From contig JACQVA010000266.1 in assembly GCA_016210005.1 (NCBI GenBank), positions 1 through 45,489 of the forward strand: a stretch of DNA of 45,489 nucleotides. Direction: 5' to 3'. A program made the translations under genes and the position numbers. This document shows, one piece after another, positions 1 through 7,616 of this stretch (positions are counted from its first letter, which is position 1; every line of letters starts with the position of its first letter). The notes beneath the pieces are model-generated. The model made no database searches. It was not told the DNA's origin and saw nothing but the letters and a program-made list of their open reading frames with translations. The DNA is from Deltaproteobacteria bacterium (GTDB taxonomy: Bacteria > Desulfobacterota > Binatia > HRBIN30 > JACQVA1).

Positions 1-26
1 GAGACCTCTATGACGAGATCGTGTAG
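1..26 (+). CDS. 3' end of an unidentified gene running in from outside
   Basis: The first bases read in frame as the last residues of a protein, D-L-Y-D-E-I-V, followed by TAG at 24-26. Too little remains to name it. The same C-terminus (L-Y-D-E-I-V, stop) occurs on the opposite strand at the other end of the window, and in both places the shared repeat starts within these last codons. The gene is probably part of a multicopy element, for example a transposase-like gene, but that is inference. The coding reading itself rests on very few codons. Confidence 0.35.
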
Positions 27-217
27 CGCTGGCGGGTCGTAGCGAGCCGGTGCCGTGGATTCCCGCTTTCGCGGGAATGACAAATTGCGTCCCTTTCGGG
101 AATGACAAATTGCGTCCCTTTCGGCCATGGGCCTCGGCCTGACAGTACACGGTACTGTCAGACTGGTGAGGATTTGCCCGGTCGGCTGCACATTACCCAC
201 AGATTTGTCGCACACCC
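6..217 (+). repeat. left copy of terminal inverted repeat (dispersed intergenic element)
   Basis: This matches the reverse complement of 45203-45459 almost base for base, apart from an indel and a few substitutions. It carries two palindromes. One is ATTCCCGCTTTCGCGGGAAT at 59-78, which fits the dRS3-type pattern ATTCCC-N8-GGGAAT known from Neisseria and many other genomes. The other is TGACAGTAC-ACG-GTACTGTCA at 140-160 (9-bp arms). This copy has only a truncated second ATTCCC hairpin (about 92-115) where the right copy has a complete one, which looks like a deletion between short repeats. It begins with the end of a coding sequence (stop at 24-26). Bases 218-329, between the repeat and the next gene, show nothing beyond the ribosome binding site of that gene. 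Confidence 0.9.
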
Positions 218-329
218 ACCCGCTGGCCGAGAGCGCAGGTGCTTCGCCTTTGCGCCGGCGATGCGGTAAGGTCCGCGGCGAGCTCACACGGCCATTGAGA
301 CACGCGCCACGGGAGCAAGGGAGAGAAAG

Positions 330-1775
330 ATGAGGATTCCCCGCACCGGCATCGCCAAGAACGAAGTACTCAAACAGCTGGAGGCGTTCCGCGCCCACGA
401 CACCGACTGGCGCAGCGGGCGCACTTGGGCTTACGTTTACGACCCCGGACGCGAGGCGGAAGAGGTAATCAAGCAGGCGTACATGATGTTTCTGAGCGAG
501 AACGCACTCGACCCGACCGCCTTTCCCAGCACACTGCGGCTGGAGACGGAGTTGGTGAGCATGGCGGCGGCCCATCTCGGCGGTGGTAGCGAGGTGGTGG
601 GCAACTTCACCAGCGGCGGCACCGAGAGCATCATGCTCGCGGTCAAGACCGCCCGCGACTATGCCCGCGCGCAGCGGCCCGAGATCCGCGAGCCCGAGAT
701 GATCCTGCCGGCCACGGCCCACGCGGCTTTTCAAAAGGCGGCGCACTACCTCTGCCTCAAGCCGGTGCGCGTACCCGTCGATACCACCACCTTCAAGGCC
801 GACGTCGAGCAGGTGCGGCGCGCGATCACAGCCAACACCATCTTGCTGGTCGGCTCGGCGGTATCCTACGCCCACGGCGTGGTCGACCCCATCCGCGAGC
901 TCGGCCAGCTGGCCTTGGAGCACAAGTTGTTACTGCACGTCGATGCCTGCATGGGCGGCTTCTTGCTGCCTTATTTCCGCCGCCTCGGTGCGCCCGTTCC
1001 CGACTTCGATTTCAGCGTGCCGGGAGTGACCTCGGTGTCGATGGACTTCCACAAGTACGCCTTCGCCGCCAAGGGCGCCTCGGTCATTCTCTACCGCCAC
1101 AAGGCGTTGCGCCGATATCAGATTTACACTTGCGCGCAGTGGACCGGCTACACGGTGATCAATCCCACCCTCCAGAGCACCAAGTCCGGTGGCCCGCTGG
1201 CGGCGGCTTGGGCGGTGCTGCACTTCATCGGCGATGACGGCTACCTGGAAATCGCGCGCCAGGTCCTCGATGCTACGCGCCGGATCGCCGACGGCATCGA
1301 GGCAATCCCCGAGCTGCGCTTGCTCGGCCGGCCGGAGATGAATCTGATCGCCTTCACCTCGGACACGGTCAACGTCTTTCACATCATCGACGAGATGAAG
1401 ACGCGCGGCTGGTACGTGCAGCCGCAGCTCGGTTTCCACGGCTCGAAGGAGAACATCCATCTCTCGATCAACCCCGCCAGCATCAAGTGGGTCGAGCCGA
1501 TGCTCGCCGATTTGCGTGCCTGCGTCGAGCGGGCCAAGACGCTGCCCTCGGAGAGCATCCCCGACAGCTTGCGCCAGGCGCTGGCAACGCTCGATCCGAA
1601 AACGGTGAGCGCGGAAACCTTCGCGCAGATGTTCACCATGGCGGGCATCGAGGGCACTGGACTGCCTGAGCGCATGGCCGGTATCAGCGGCATGCTCAAC
1701 GCCCTGCCGCCGGAGCTGGCCGAGCAGCTGCTCACCGAGTACTTCAACGACCTCTACCGCCAGCCGCCGCAATGA
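330..1775 (+). CDS. PLP-dependent decarboxylase/lyase, sphingosine-1-phosphate lyase-like
   Basis: A 481-residue group II pyridoxal-phosphate enzyme. The cofactor site is clear: GGTES near residues 97-100, Asp205 in HVDACMGG and the Schiff-base lysine Lys242 in SMDFHKYAFAAKG. The HKYxxxxKG context is that of sphingosine-1-phosphate lyases (Dpl1/SGPL1) more than of glutamate decarboxylases. The eukaryotic N-terminal membrane anchor is absent, as in bacterial SPL homologues, so a cytosolic enzyme is expected. SPLs cleave a phosphorylated long-chain base into a fatty aldehyde and phosphoethanolamine, but the actual substrate is unknown; a plain amino-acid decarboxylase is the main alternative. 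The ATG at 330 follows a purine-rich site (gggagcaagggagag). The stop overlaps the next gene as ATGA, so the two are translationally coupled. Confidence 0.8.
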   Translation: MRIPRTGIAKNEVLKQLEAFRAHDTDWRSGRTWAYVYDPGREAEEVIKQAYMMFLSENALDPTAFPSTLRLETELVSMAAAHLGGGSEVVGNFTSGGTESIMLAVKTARDYARAQRPEIREPEMILPATAHAAFQKAAHYLCLKPVRVPVDTTTFKADVEQVRRAITANTILLVGSAVSYAHGVVDPIRELGQLALEHKLLLHVDACMGGFLLPYFRRLGAPVPDFDFSVPGVTSVSMDFHKYAFAAKGASVILYRHKALRRYQIYTCAQWTGYTVINPTLQSTKSGGPLAAAWAVLHFIGDDGYLEIARQVLDATRRIADGIEAIPELRLLGRPEMNLIAFTSDTVNVFHIIDEMKTRGWYVQPQLGFHGSKENIHLSINPASIKWVEPMLADLRACVERAKTLPSESIPDSLRQALATLDPKTVSAETFAQMFTMAGIEGTGLPERMAGISGMLNALPPELAEQLLTEYFNDLYRQPPQ

Positions 1776-3235
1776 GCCGCCAGCGCGCGCTTCGCCTGCT
1801 GCTCCTCGCCCTGGCCGGCTTGGCGACCATCCTGCTCGTTCGCACCGCTCGTTTTACTTCAAAACAAGTGGCCGTAGAGCCGGCGCTGCCGCTGGCCCTA
1901 GACCGGCAAGCGCTCGCCGAGCGGCTGGCCGCAGCCCTGAGGATCGAGACGGTCTCTCATCAGGAGCAGTCGCAGATCAGCGGCGAGGCCTTCCTCGCCT
2001 TCCACCGCTACCTCGGCGAACAGTACCCGCTGGTGCACCGCCGGCTGCGGCGTGAGGTCGTCAACGGCTACTCGCTGCTCTACACCTGGGAGGGCAGCGA
2101 GCCCGGGCGCAAACCGATCATCTTGCTCTCCCACCTCGACGTTGTACCGGTGGAGCCTGGCACCGAGGCGCAGTGGAGCTACCCGCCGTTCGCGGGCCGG
2201 ATCGCCGAAGGCTTCATCTGGGGCCGCGGCGCGCTCGATGACAAGTTCGGCGTGCTCGGCATTCTCGAAGCCGTCGAAGCCCTGCTCGGCAGCGGCTTTC
2301 AGCCGCGCACCACCGTATACCTCGCTTTCGGGCACGACGAGGAGCTCGGCGGCGAGCGCGGCGCACAAGAGATTGTGAACCTGTTGCAGTCGCGGGCCGT
2401 GGCGGCGGAGTACGTGCTTGATGAAGGCGGCGCGCTGCTGCGTGGTCTGCTGCCGGGACTGGCCATGCCGGTGGGCGCGATCGGGATCGCCGAGAAGGGT
2501 AGCGTCAGCATCGAGCTGAGCGCGCGCACCGAGGGCGGGCATTCGTCGGCGCCGCCGCCGCGCACTGCCGTCGGCCTGGTAAGCTCCGCCGTGCACGAGG
2601 TCGAGCGCCACCCGCTGCCGGCCGAATTGCGCGGCGCCACGCGCCAGTTGATTGAGCACATCGGCCCCGAGCTGCCGCTGTTGTACCGTGTGGTCTGTGC
2701 CAATTTGTGGCTCTTCGGCGGGGTGCTTGAACGGCTGCTGGCCAACACCCCGGCAACCAACGCCACCTTGCGCACCACCACCGCGGCCACGATCATCGCC
2801 GGCGGGGTCAAGGAGAACGTCTTGCCGGCCTCGGCGCGGGCGGTGATCAACTTCCGCATTCTGCCCGGCGACAGCGTTGCGGGCGTGCTCGAACACGTGC
2901 GCCGCGCGGTTGGTAATCCGCAGGTGAGCGTGCAAGCCCTGAGCGCCGGCCGAGAAGCCTCAGCTGAGTCACCCACCGACACCGCAGCCTTCGGCGTTTT
3001 GCGGCGCACCATCCGCGAGGTCTATCCCGAGGCGCTAGTCGCACCGTACCTGACGCTTGGCGCCACCGACGCGCGCCGTTACGTCGCGCTGACGCAGAAC
3101 ATCTATCGTTTCACGCCCATAGTCGGTGAGCCGAGCGACCTCGCCCGTATCCACGGTACCAACGAGCGCATTGCGCTGGAACACTACGAAGGCGCGGTGC
3201 AATTCTTCGCGCGATTGATCCAAAACTCGGGGTGA
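1772..3235 (+). CDS. membrane-anchored M20 metallopeptidase, PM20D1-like
   Basis: A 487-residue M20-family zinc hydrolase. An N-terminal hydrophobic helix (about residues 7-24) suggests a signal anchor, placing the enzyme on the outer face of the inner membrane. Metal and catalytic residues are visible: His121-x-Asp123 in SHLDVVPV, Asp156 in GRGALDDK, the Glu190-Glu191 pair in GHDEELGG, Asp217 in VLDEGG and a C-terminal His in IHGTNER. Length and layout fit the carboxypeptidase S/PM20D1 branch. PM20D1 makes and hydrolyses N-fatty-acyl amino acids, but members also act as peptidases, so the substrate is open. The start overlaps the stop of the upstream lyase by 4 bases, indicating a two-gene operon and possibly a shared lipid-amine theme. 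Confidence 0.8.
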   Translation: MSRQRALRLLLLALAGLATILLVRTARFTSKQVAVEPALPLALDRQALAERLAAALRIETVSHQEQSQISGEAFLAFHRYLGEQYPLVHRRLRREVVNGYSLLYTWEGSEPGRKPIILLSHLDVVPVEPGTEAQWSYPPFAGRIAEGFIWGRGALDDKFGVLGILEAVEALLGSGFQPRTTVYLAFGHDEELGGERGAQEIVNLLQSRAVAAEYVLDEGGALLRGLLPGLAMPVGAIGIAEKGSVSIELSARTEGGHSSAPPPRTAVGLVSSAVHEVERHPLPAELRGATRQLIEHIGPELPLLYRVVCANLWLFGGVLERLLANTPATNATLRTTTAATIIAGGVKENVLPASARAVINFRILPGDSVAGVLEHVRRAVGNPQVSVQALSAGREASAESPTDTAAFGVLRRTIREVYPEALVAPYLTLGATDARRYVALTQNIYRFTPIVGEPSDLARIHGTNERIALEHYEGAVQFFARLIQNSG

Positions 3236-3268
3236 GGGCGCAAGGAGTCGTTAGCCGCTAAGGGTCAG

Positions 3269-3472
3269 ATGAGTACAATTCGCCGCGTATGCAGCAGTTG
3301 GCGGGTATTCGCGGGTGCCGTGGTCGGTGTGCTGCTGGCGCCGCCTGCGGCGCGGGCAACTGACTACTGCGTCAGCTCGGCGGGCCGTGACGCGAACTCG
3401 GGCGAGCTGGCGGAGCGACCCATGTATTATCACGGCCCCAAGCACCCCAACGCGCTGCTGGTCGTGCGCTGA
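3269..3472 (+). pseudogene. remnant of a secreted parallel beta-helix protein (N-terminus only)
   Basis: A 67-codon frame encodes a signal-peptide-like start (Arg-rich, then hydrophobic, then an AxA-type site before TDYCVSSAG) followed by YCVSSAGRDANSGE. This matches the conserved N-terminus of secreted parallel beta-helix proteins, such as the intact gene at 26418 (signal peptide, then TYYVDPAGSDAAAGS). Homology stops after about 20 mature residues and the frame ends shortly after. It is best read as the stump of a deleted gene. A small genuine exported peptide is possible but less likely. Confidence 0.5.
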
Positions 3473-3547
3473 GGGGCGAGCGGCGCGGAACCTTCGGGCG
3501 TTCTTCCGCGATGGCCTTGCCGTGATGCCGGCGAAATGTGTTAAGGG

Positions 3548-4018
3548 ATGTCAGCCAAGGCAATTGCCGTGGACCCAGGTCAGCTCACCAGGCTTGCACT
3601 CGAAGTGGCAGCCGCTCACGGCGCGATTCGGCGGTGGGTGGTAGTGATAGGCGTTGCGCTCGCCGCCTGTCGCGTGCCCGCCGACTCGGCCCAGGGCGTA
3701 GCAGAGCGTTTTGCCGACGCGCACTACGTTGAAATCAATCTGTCAGCGGCGAAGTCGCTCTGTGTAGGACCCGCCCTCGCCAAGGTCGAAGAGGAACTGC
3801 GGCTTACCGCCGGCCAGGCCATCGACGAGAATACCCGCAAACCGCGGGTGCATTACAAGCTGTTAGAGAAGCGGGAAGAGGGTGCCGGGCGCGCCAGCTT
3901 CCTCTTCGAAGGCAGTATCCGCGTCGAAGCCGCGGGCACGTTCACCCGCAAGTGGATCATCGCCACGCGCAAGGAGGGAGCGGGCTGGCGCGTTTCGAAC
4001 TACGAGGAGTTCGAGTGA
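3548..4018 (+). CDS. putative lipoprotein of unknown function
   Basis: A frame of 156 residues. A hydrophobic stretch followed by a lipobox-like VALAAC (Cys about residue 41) suggests a lipoprotein. The 30 residues in front of the hydrophobic segment are unusual, so the real start may be one of the internal GTG codons just before it (about 3640-3655). The remainder (AERFADAHYVEINLSAAK, then an alternating strand pattern ending in WRVSNYEEFE) looks like a small NTF2-like or cystatin-like fold, but I recognise no family. It stands alone, with no clear operon partner and a convergent neighbour downstream. Confidence 0.55.
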   Translation: MSAKAIAVDPGQLTRLALEVAAAHGAIRRWVVVIGVALAACRVPADSAQGVAERFADAHYVEINLSAAKSLCVGPALAKVEEELRLTAGQAIDENTRKPRVHYKLLEKREEGAGRASFLFEGSIRVEAAGTFTRKWIIATRKEGAGWRVSNYEEFE

Positions 4019-4036
4019 GGGTGGGCCGCCCGGCCT

Positions 4037-4846
4037 TCAGACATCGCGGACCGTAATCCCGCGGGCATGCAGCCTGTCGCGCAGCATCAACCGAAAAGCC
4101 GCATACGATTGGCCGGCAGCTTCCCACCACTCGTCCTCCGGATCGCGGACCAGCACCACGCTGAAGGGTGCGATGAGCCGCGGCGTGTAGATACGGAAGG
4201 CAATTTCGCCGGCAGCCTGGAATACCTGCCGAGGCTGTGTGATGAGATCGAGTGCCAGGGTGACGGGCGAGTCGCCGGCAGCCGGTTCATCGACCAGCGT
4301 CAGGAAGGGCAGGGCCACCTCCCACCAGCTGCCGCTGCCGGTCTGCGCGGGAATCCCGTCGGCGTAAGCGCAGATCTTGTCGGCGACTTCCGCCGCAGTG
4401 AGGAACGGCCCTTGGGGCGGTTGGCGCCGGTGCGGCGCGGCCAGCGAAACCGCGTAGTACAAGAGCGCCGGAGGCGGGGTTGTCAGTGTAAGCCCGGAAA
4501 ACAATCTTGGAAGCGTCTCGGCTAGGGCCGGCTGATCGTCATGGGCGAATGCCGTGGTAGCAGCGAGGAACAGCGAGCTGGTACGGAGTTCGTCGATCGC
4601 ATCGTGCCAGTGGCGCGTGAGTTCGTGGAGTTCGACCGCGGCGGCGCGTATCTCGTTCGGGCCGAGATCATTCGCGTGCAGATGACGGCGCAGGAGCTGC
4701 CCGAGCGCGCCCATGCGCGGCAGCAGCGCGGACTCGGCGCGCCCCTGCAACTGTGCGAACAGAAGCGCCGATTCATACAAGCGCGCCAGGTCGCGCATCG
4801 CCGTCTCCAAGCCGATCAGCTCCGCTGCTGTGTTCATCGCCTGCAT
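4037..4846 (-). CDS. hypothetical cytoplasmic protein
   Basis: The open frame extends to 5065, but that N-terminal extension is Cys/Pro-rich and runs into the hisC promoter region. The start is placed at ATG 4846 (269 residues); ATG 4837 (MNTAAELIG) is an equally good alternative. The N-terminal half is helical (AMRDLARLYESALLFAQLQ; a His-rich HELTRHWHDAIDELR segment). The C-terminal half is strand-rich and ends in EDEWWEAAGQSYAAFRLM. There is no signal peptide or membrane segment. I recognise no family and assign no function. It is convergent with the lipoprotein gene and divergent from hisC. Confidence 0.5.
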   Translation of the reverse strand: MQAMNTAAELIGLETAMRDLARLYESALLFAQLQGRAESALLPRMGALGQLLRRHLHANDLGPNEIRAAAVELHELTRHWHDAIDELRTSSLFLAATTAFAHDDQPALAETLPRLFSGLTLTTPPPALLYYAVSLAAPHRRQPPQGPFLTAAEVADKICAYADGIPAQTGSGSWWEVALPFLTLVDEPAAGDSPVTLALDLITQPRQVFQAAGEIAFRIYTPRLIAPFSVVLVRDPEDEWWEAAGQSYAAFRLMLRDRLHARGITVRDV

Positions 4847-5027
4847 TCTGGCTGGCGCCGGCTTGCCTCGCAATGTGCCGCGGCTGTCCGAGACTAGCGC
4901 GCGAGCCGAAGGCGGCCCGCCTGTACGGGGACAAGCACAAGCCCAGGAATTCGCTTGTTGGGCCGGGCCACGGTTGTGCAAGCACCCGGCTAGCGCCGGT
5001 GCCCAAAGATGGCTACACACTGGCGGC

Positions 5028-6098
5028 ATGACAGCTCCGCTAGCATCGTTCATCCGCCCGAGCATCCGCGACTTGCGCGGCTACGTCCCCGGCGAGCAGC
5101 CGCACGATCGCCGGTACATCAAGCTCAATACCAACGAGAACCCCTACCCGCCGTCGCCGCGTGTCATAGAAGCCGTGCGCCGCGCCGCGTGTGAGGATCT
5201 GCGCTTGTATCCTGATCCGAGCGCCACCGAGTTGCGCTGCAAAGCGGCGGCGGTGTACGGCTTGTCACCCGCTCAGATAATCGCCGGCAACGGCTCCGAC
5301 GAGCTGCTGGCTATGATCGTGCGGGCCTGCGCGGGCGCGGGCGATCACGTCGTCTATCCGATGCCAACCTATAGTTTGTACGACACACTGGTGGCGATCC
5401 AAGGTGCCGAAGCGGTGCACGTGCCGTTTGCGGAGGGTTTCGCCCTGCCGCTCGAAGCCCTGGCCGCGGCGGCGGGCCGAGTTACCTTTGTCTGCAATCC
5501 CAACGCGCCATCGGGGACGTTGACGCCGCTGGCAGTGATCGAGCAGCTCGCCCGCCGGGTGGCGGGCCTGCTGGTGGTGGACGAGGCCTACGTCGATTTT
5601 GCCCACGACAGCGCGCTGCCGCTGGTGCAGCGCTACCCCAACGTGGTGGTGCTGCGGACCTTCTCCAAGTCCTTCTCCCTCGCCGGCATGCGCATCGGTC
5701 TGGCCTTTGCCGACGAAGGCATTATCGCCGAACTCAACAAGGTCAAGGACTCGTACAACCTGAGTCGTTTGAGCTTGGTTGCGGCCACGGCGGCGCTGAC
5801 CGACTACGCCTGGATGCAGGACAACGTCGCCCGCATTCGCCAAACGCGCGCGCGCTTGCTGGCGGGATTGCGCGCACTCGGTCTGGAGGTGCTGCCGAGC
5901 GAAGCCAACTTCGTGCTCGCCCGCAGCCGCGGGCGAGATATGGGCACGCTGCAGCGCCGACTGAAGGACGGCGGCATCCTGGTGCGGCACTTCGATACGC
6001 CGGAGCTGCGCGATGCGGTGCGGATCACGGTCGGCACCGACGCGGAGGTCGAGACGTTGTTGGAAACTATGGCTCCGTTGCTGGAGCGGCTGGATTGA
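5028..6098 (+). CDS. hisC: histidinol-phosphate aminotransferase
   Basis: A 356-residue class II aminotransferase, the normal HisC length. It catalyses transamination between imidazole acetol-phosphate and glutamate in histidine synthesis. Visible signatures are KLNTNENPYPPSP near the start, GNGSDELL, the NPNAPSG loop, DEAYVDF and the PLP lysine Lys214 in TFSKSFSLAGMRIG. The ATG at 5028 is chosen because homology begins at once. The open frame continues upstream to 4713 but encodes low-complexity sequence antisense to the neighbouring gene. No other his genes are nearby, so it is transcribed alone. A related aromatic/HisC-like aminotransferase activity cannot be excluded from sequence. Confidence 0.9.
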   Translation: MTAPLASFIRPSIRDLRGYVPGEQPHDRRYIKLNTNENPYPPSPRVIEAVRRAACEDLRLYPDPSATELRCKAAAVYGLSPAQIIAGNGSDELLAMIVRACAGAGDHVVYPMPTYSLYDTLVAIQGAEAVHVPFAEGFALPLEALAAAAGRVTFVCNPNAPSGTLTPLAVIEQLARRVAGLLVVDEAYVDFAHDSALPLVQRYPNVVVLRTFSKSFSLAGMRIGLAFADEGIIAELNKVKDSYNLSRLSLVAATAALTDYAWMQDNVARIRQTRARLLAGLRALGLEVLPSEANFVLARSRGRDMGTLQRRLKDGGILVRHFDTPELRDAVRITVGTDAEVETLLETMAPLLERLD

Positions 6099-6105
6099 GA
6101 ACGCC

Positions 6106-6123
6106 GGCGCGCGGGCGCGCGCC
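6106..6123. terminator. GC hairpin between convergent genes
   Basis: GGCGCGCG-GG-CGCGCGCC forms an 8-bp perfect stem between the hisC stop (6098) and the end of the convergent DUF4340 gene. There is no T-run on either side, so it may be a weak bidirectional terminator or a transcript-end stabiliser. Confidence 0.4.
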
Positions 6124-7580
6124 TACTCCTCCTCGGCGCCGAACTGCTCGTCGCCGAGAGGCTCCTCTTCGCCCTCGTCCTCTTCGTCGTGTTCGCCAAT
6201 TTGCGGGGCGGGGGCGGGCGGGACAGCGGGTGTGGGCTGTTCGAGGAAATCCTTCTGCTGCTTATCGAGCCGGGTGAAGAGGTAATCGCGCAGGAGGAAG
6301 ACGGTGTCGCCGCCTTCGGCCATAGCGGTGTACTCGGTCTTAGTCGCTTCGGGTTGGCGACGCCCAATCAGGATCGTGCCGAGGCGCGCATCATTTGCGC
6401 CGATCAAAGCCAACGACAGGGCCGGCGGCTGCAGGCCGTAGTCGGCACGGTTGGCGGGATGATCGGCGGCGATGTCGAAGCCTTTGAGATCGTGCAAGTC
6501 GCTCAGATATTGGCTGATGGTGTTTTCCGCCGACTTGGCGTCGCCGGCCCCGTCAACCCGCCACTTCTGCTCGTCACCGCGGGTGAGCTTGACCGCCGTC
6601 CCATCGGCACGCGTGAGCTCGAGCCGGCGCACGGCCTCCTTGTCGAAGGCGAGCACGGTCTTATCGCGGAAGTCCTTCAGCTCCTTGTTGAGGTCGCGGA
6701 AGATCCACTCACTGACGGTGTAGATGGTGGGCTTCGCCGTCGATTTGACGAACAGCTCCTTCTTGTCGTTCTCTTTGCCGATCAGCAGCGTCTTCTGTTC
6801 GTCGCCCTGGGCGAGATGGAGCGTCAGGGCCAGGCGCGGAGCGTCCAAACCGTACGGCGCCAGGTCCTGCGCATCTTCGCTCGGGAAGTCGAGCGCGCGC
6901 ATGGATCTGAGCGTCGAGAGCAAGGTCCGGATGGCTGACTGGTCGGCGGCATAACTGGCGGGCTGCTCGATCGCCCACTTGTCGTCCTTCTTGCTCAGCA
7001 CGATATTCTGCTGGCTGCCGTGGATACCGATCTGCCGTACGTCGTCGTCCGCGAAGGCCAGGATGGTCTTGTCGCGCAGGTCCTTCGCTTGCTTGTCCAT
7101 CCCCGAGCGAAAGGCGGAGGTCGTCAGGCGAATCTTCTTGTCGTCCTCGCGGCTGATGTAAGTGGAGAAGCCGACCGGGGTGTTCTTGCCTACCGTTACG
7201 GCCGGCAGCTCGCGGTCGCGCAGGCGCACCTTGATGGTCACCAGCGGGGTGTCGAGGCCGTAGACCGCGAGCTCGCTCTGGGGATTTTCCACTTCCTTCT
7301 TCACTTCGCAGTCGGCGATGGCGGTAACCAGGTTGCGCGCGGCGGTATCATCCGCGGCAGTGTCCAGCGGCTGCACCAGCCGCCAGCCACCGTCGGCCTG
7401 TTTCAGCTCGATGATGCGGTCAGCGTAGGTCAGGGTGACTTGCACGACCTCGTCGCTCTTGAACTCGAAGAGCGTCTTCTTCTGGGCTTCCTGCTCCGCC
7501 TTCTGAAACTCGACGAAATAGACGTAGGCGCCGAGGCCGAGAGCGACGAGCAGGAGAATGAGCGTGGTGCGGAAGCGCAT
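6123..7580 (-). CDS. DUF4340 protein of a Gld-type ABC export system
   Basis: A 485-residue protein with one N-terminal transmembrane helix (residues about 5-22, TLILLLVALGLGAYVYFV) and a long extracytoplasmic part. The body contains three tandem DUF4340-like units, each with an L-x-x-YGL-D/Q-x-P-type motif: AVYGLDTPLV, APYGLDAPRLAL, ADYGLQPPALSL. The C-terminus is Pro/Ala-rich then strongly acidic (EEDEGEEEP). It is the last gene of the operon ABC ATPase - permease - GldG-like - this protein, 36 bases after GldG. Such proteins accompany GldA/F/G-type ABC systems in many bacteria; the exported substrate is unknown. ATG 7580 is preferred over GTG 7592 because it sits directly before the membrane helix. 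Confidence 0.8.
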   Translation of the reverse strand: MRFRTTLILLLVALGLGAYVYFVEFQKAEQEAQKKTLFEFKSDEVVQVTLTYADRIIELKQADGGWRLVQPLDTAADDTAARNLVTAIADCEVKKEVENPQSELAVYGLDTPLVTIKVRLRDRELPAVTVGKNTPVGFSTYISREDDKKIRLTTSAFRSGMDKQAKDLRDKTILAFADDDVRQIGIHGSQQNIVLSKKDDKWAIEQPASYAADQSAIRTLLSTLRSMRALDFPSEDAQDLAPYGLDAPRLALTLHLAQGDEQKTLLIGKENDKKELFVKSTAKPTIYTVSEWIFRDLNKELKDFRDKTVLAFDKEAVRRLELTRADGTAVKLTRGDEQKWRVDGAGDAKSAENTISQYLSDLHDLKGFDIAADHPANRADYGLQPPALSLALIGANDARLGTILIGRRQPEATKTEYTAMAEGGDTVFLLRDYLFTRLDKQQKDFLEQPTPAVPPAPAPQIGEHDEEDEGEEEPLGDEQFGAEEE

Positions 7581-7616
7581 GGGGGCGCACAAGGGCGGAC
7601 AGCGCCTAGCCGGCGG

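Noticed and set aside
127-333. 68-codon open frame in the left repeat
   Set aside because: It lies inside repeat and leader sequence, overlaps the ribosome binding site of the next gene and has random composition.
930-1772. Long minus-strand open frame opposite the lyase gene
   Set aside because: Antisense shadow typical of GC-rich coding DNA; His/Arg/Gln-rich composition and no recognisable domain. The same applies to 1898-2935, 10775-12004, 17702-18448 and 41175-42122.
4847-5065. N-terminal extension of the hypothetical protein at 4037-4846
   Set aside because: The extension overlaps the hisC start region and is Cys/Pro/Arg-rich without any family pattern; internal ATG codons fit better.
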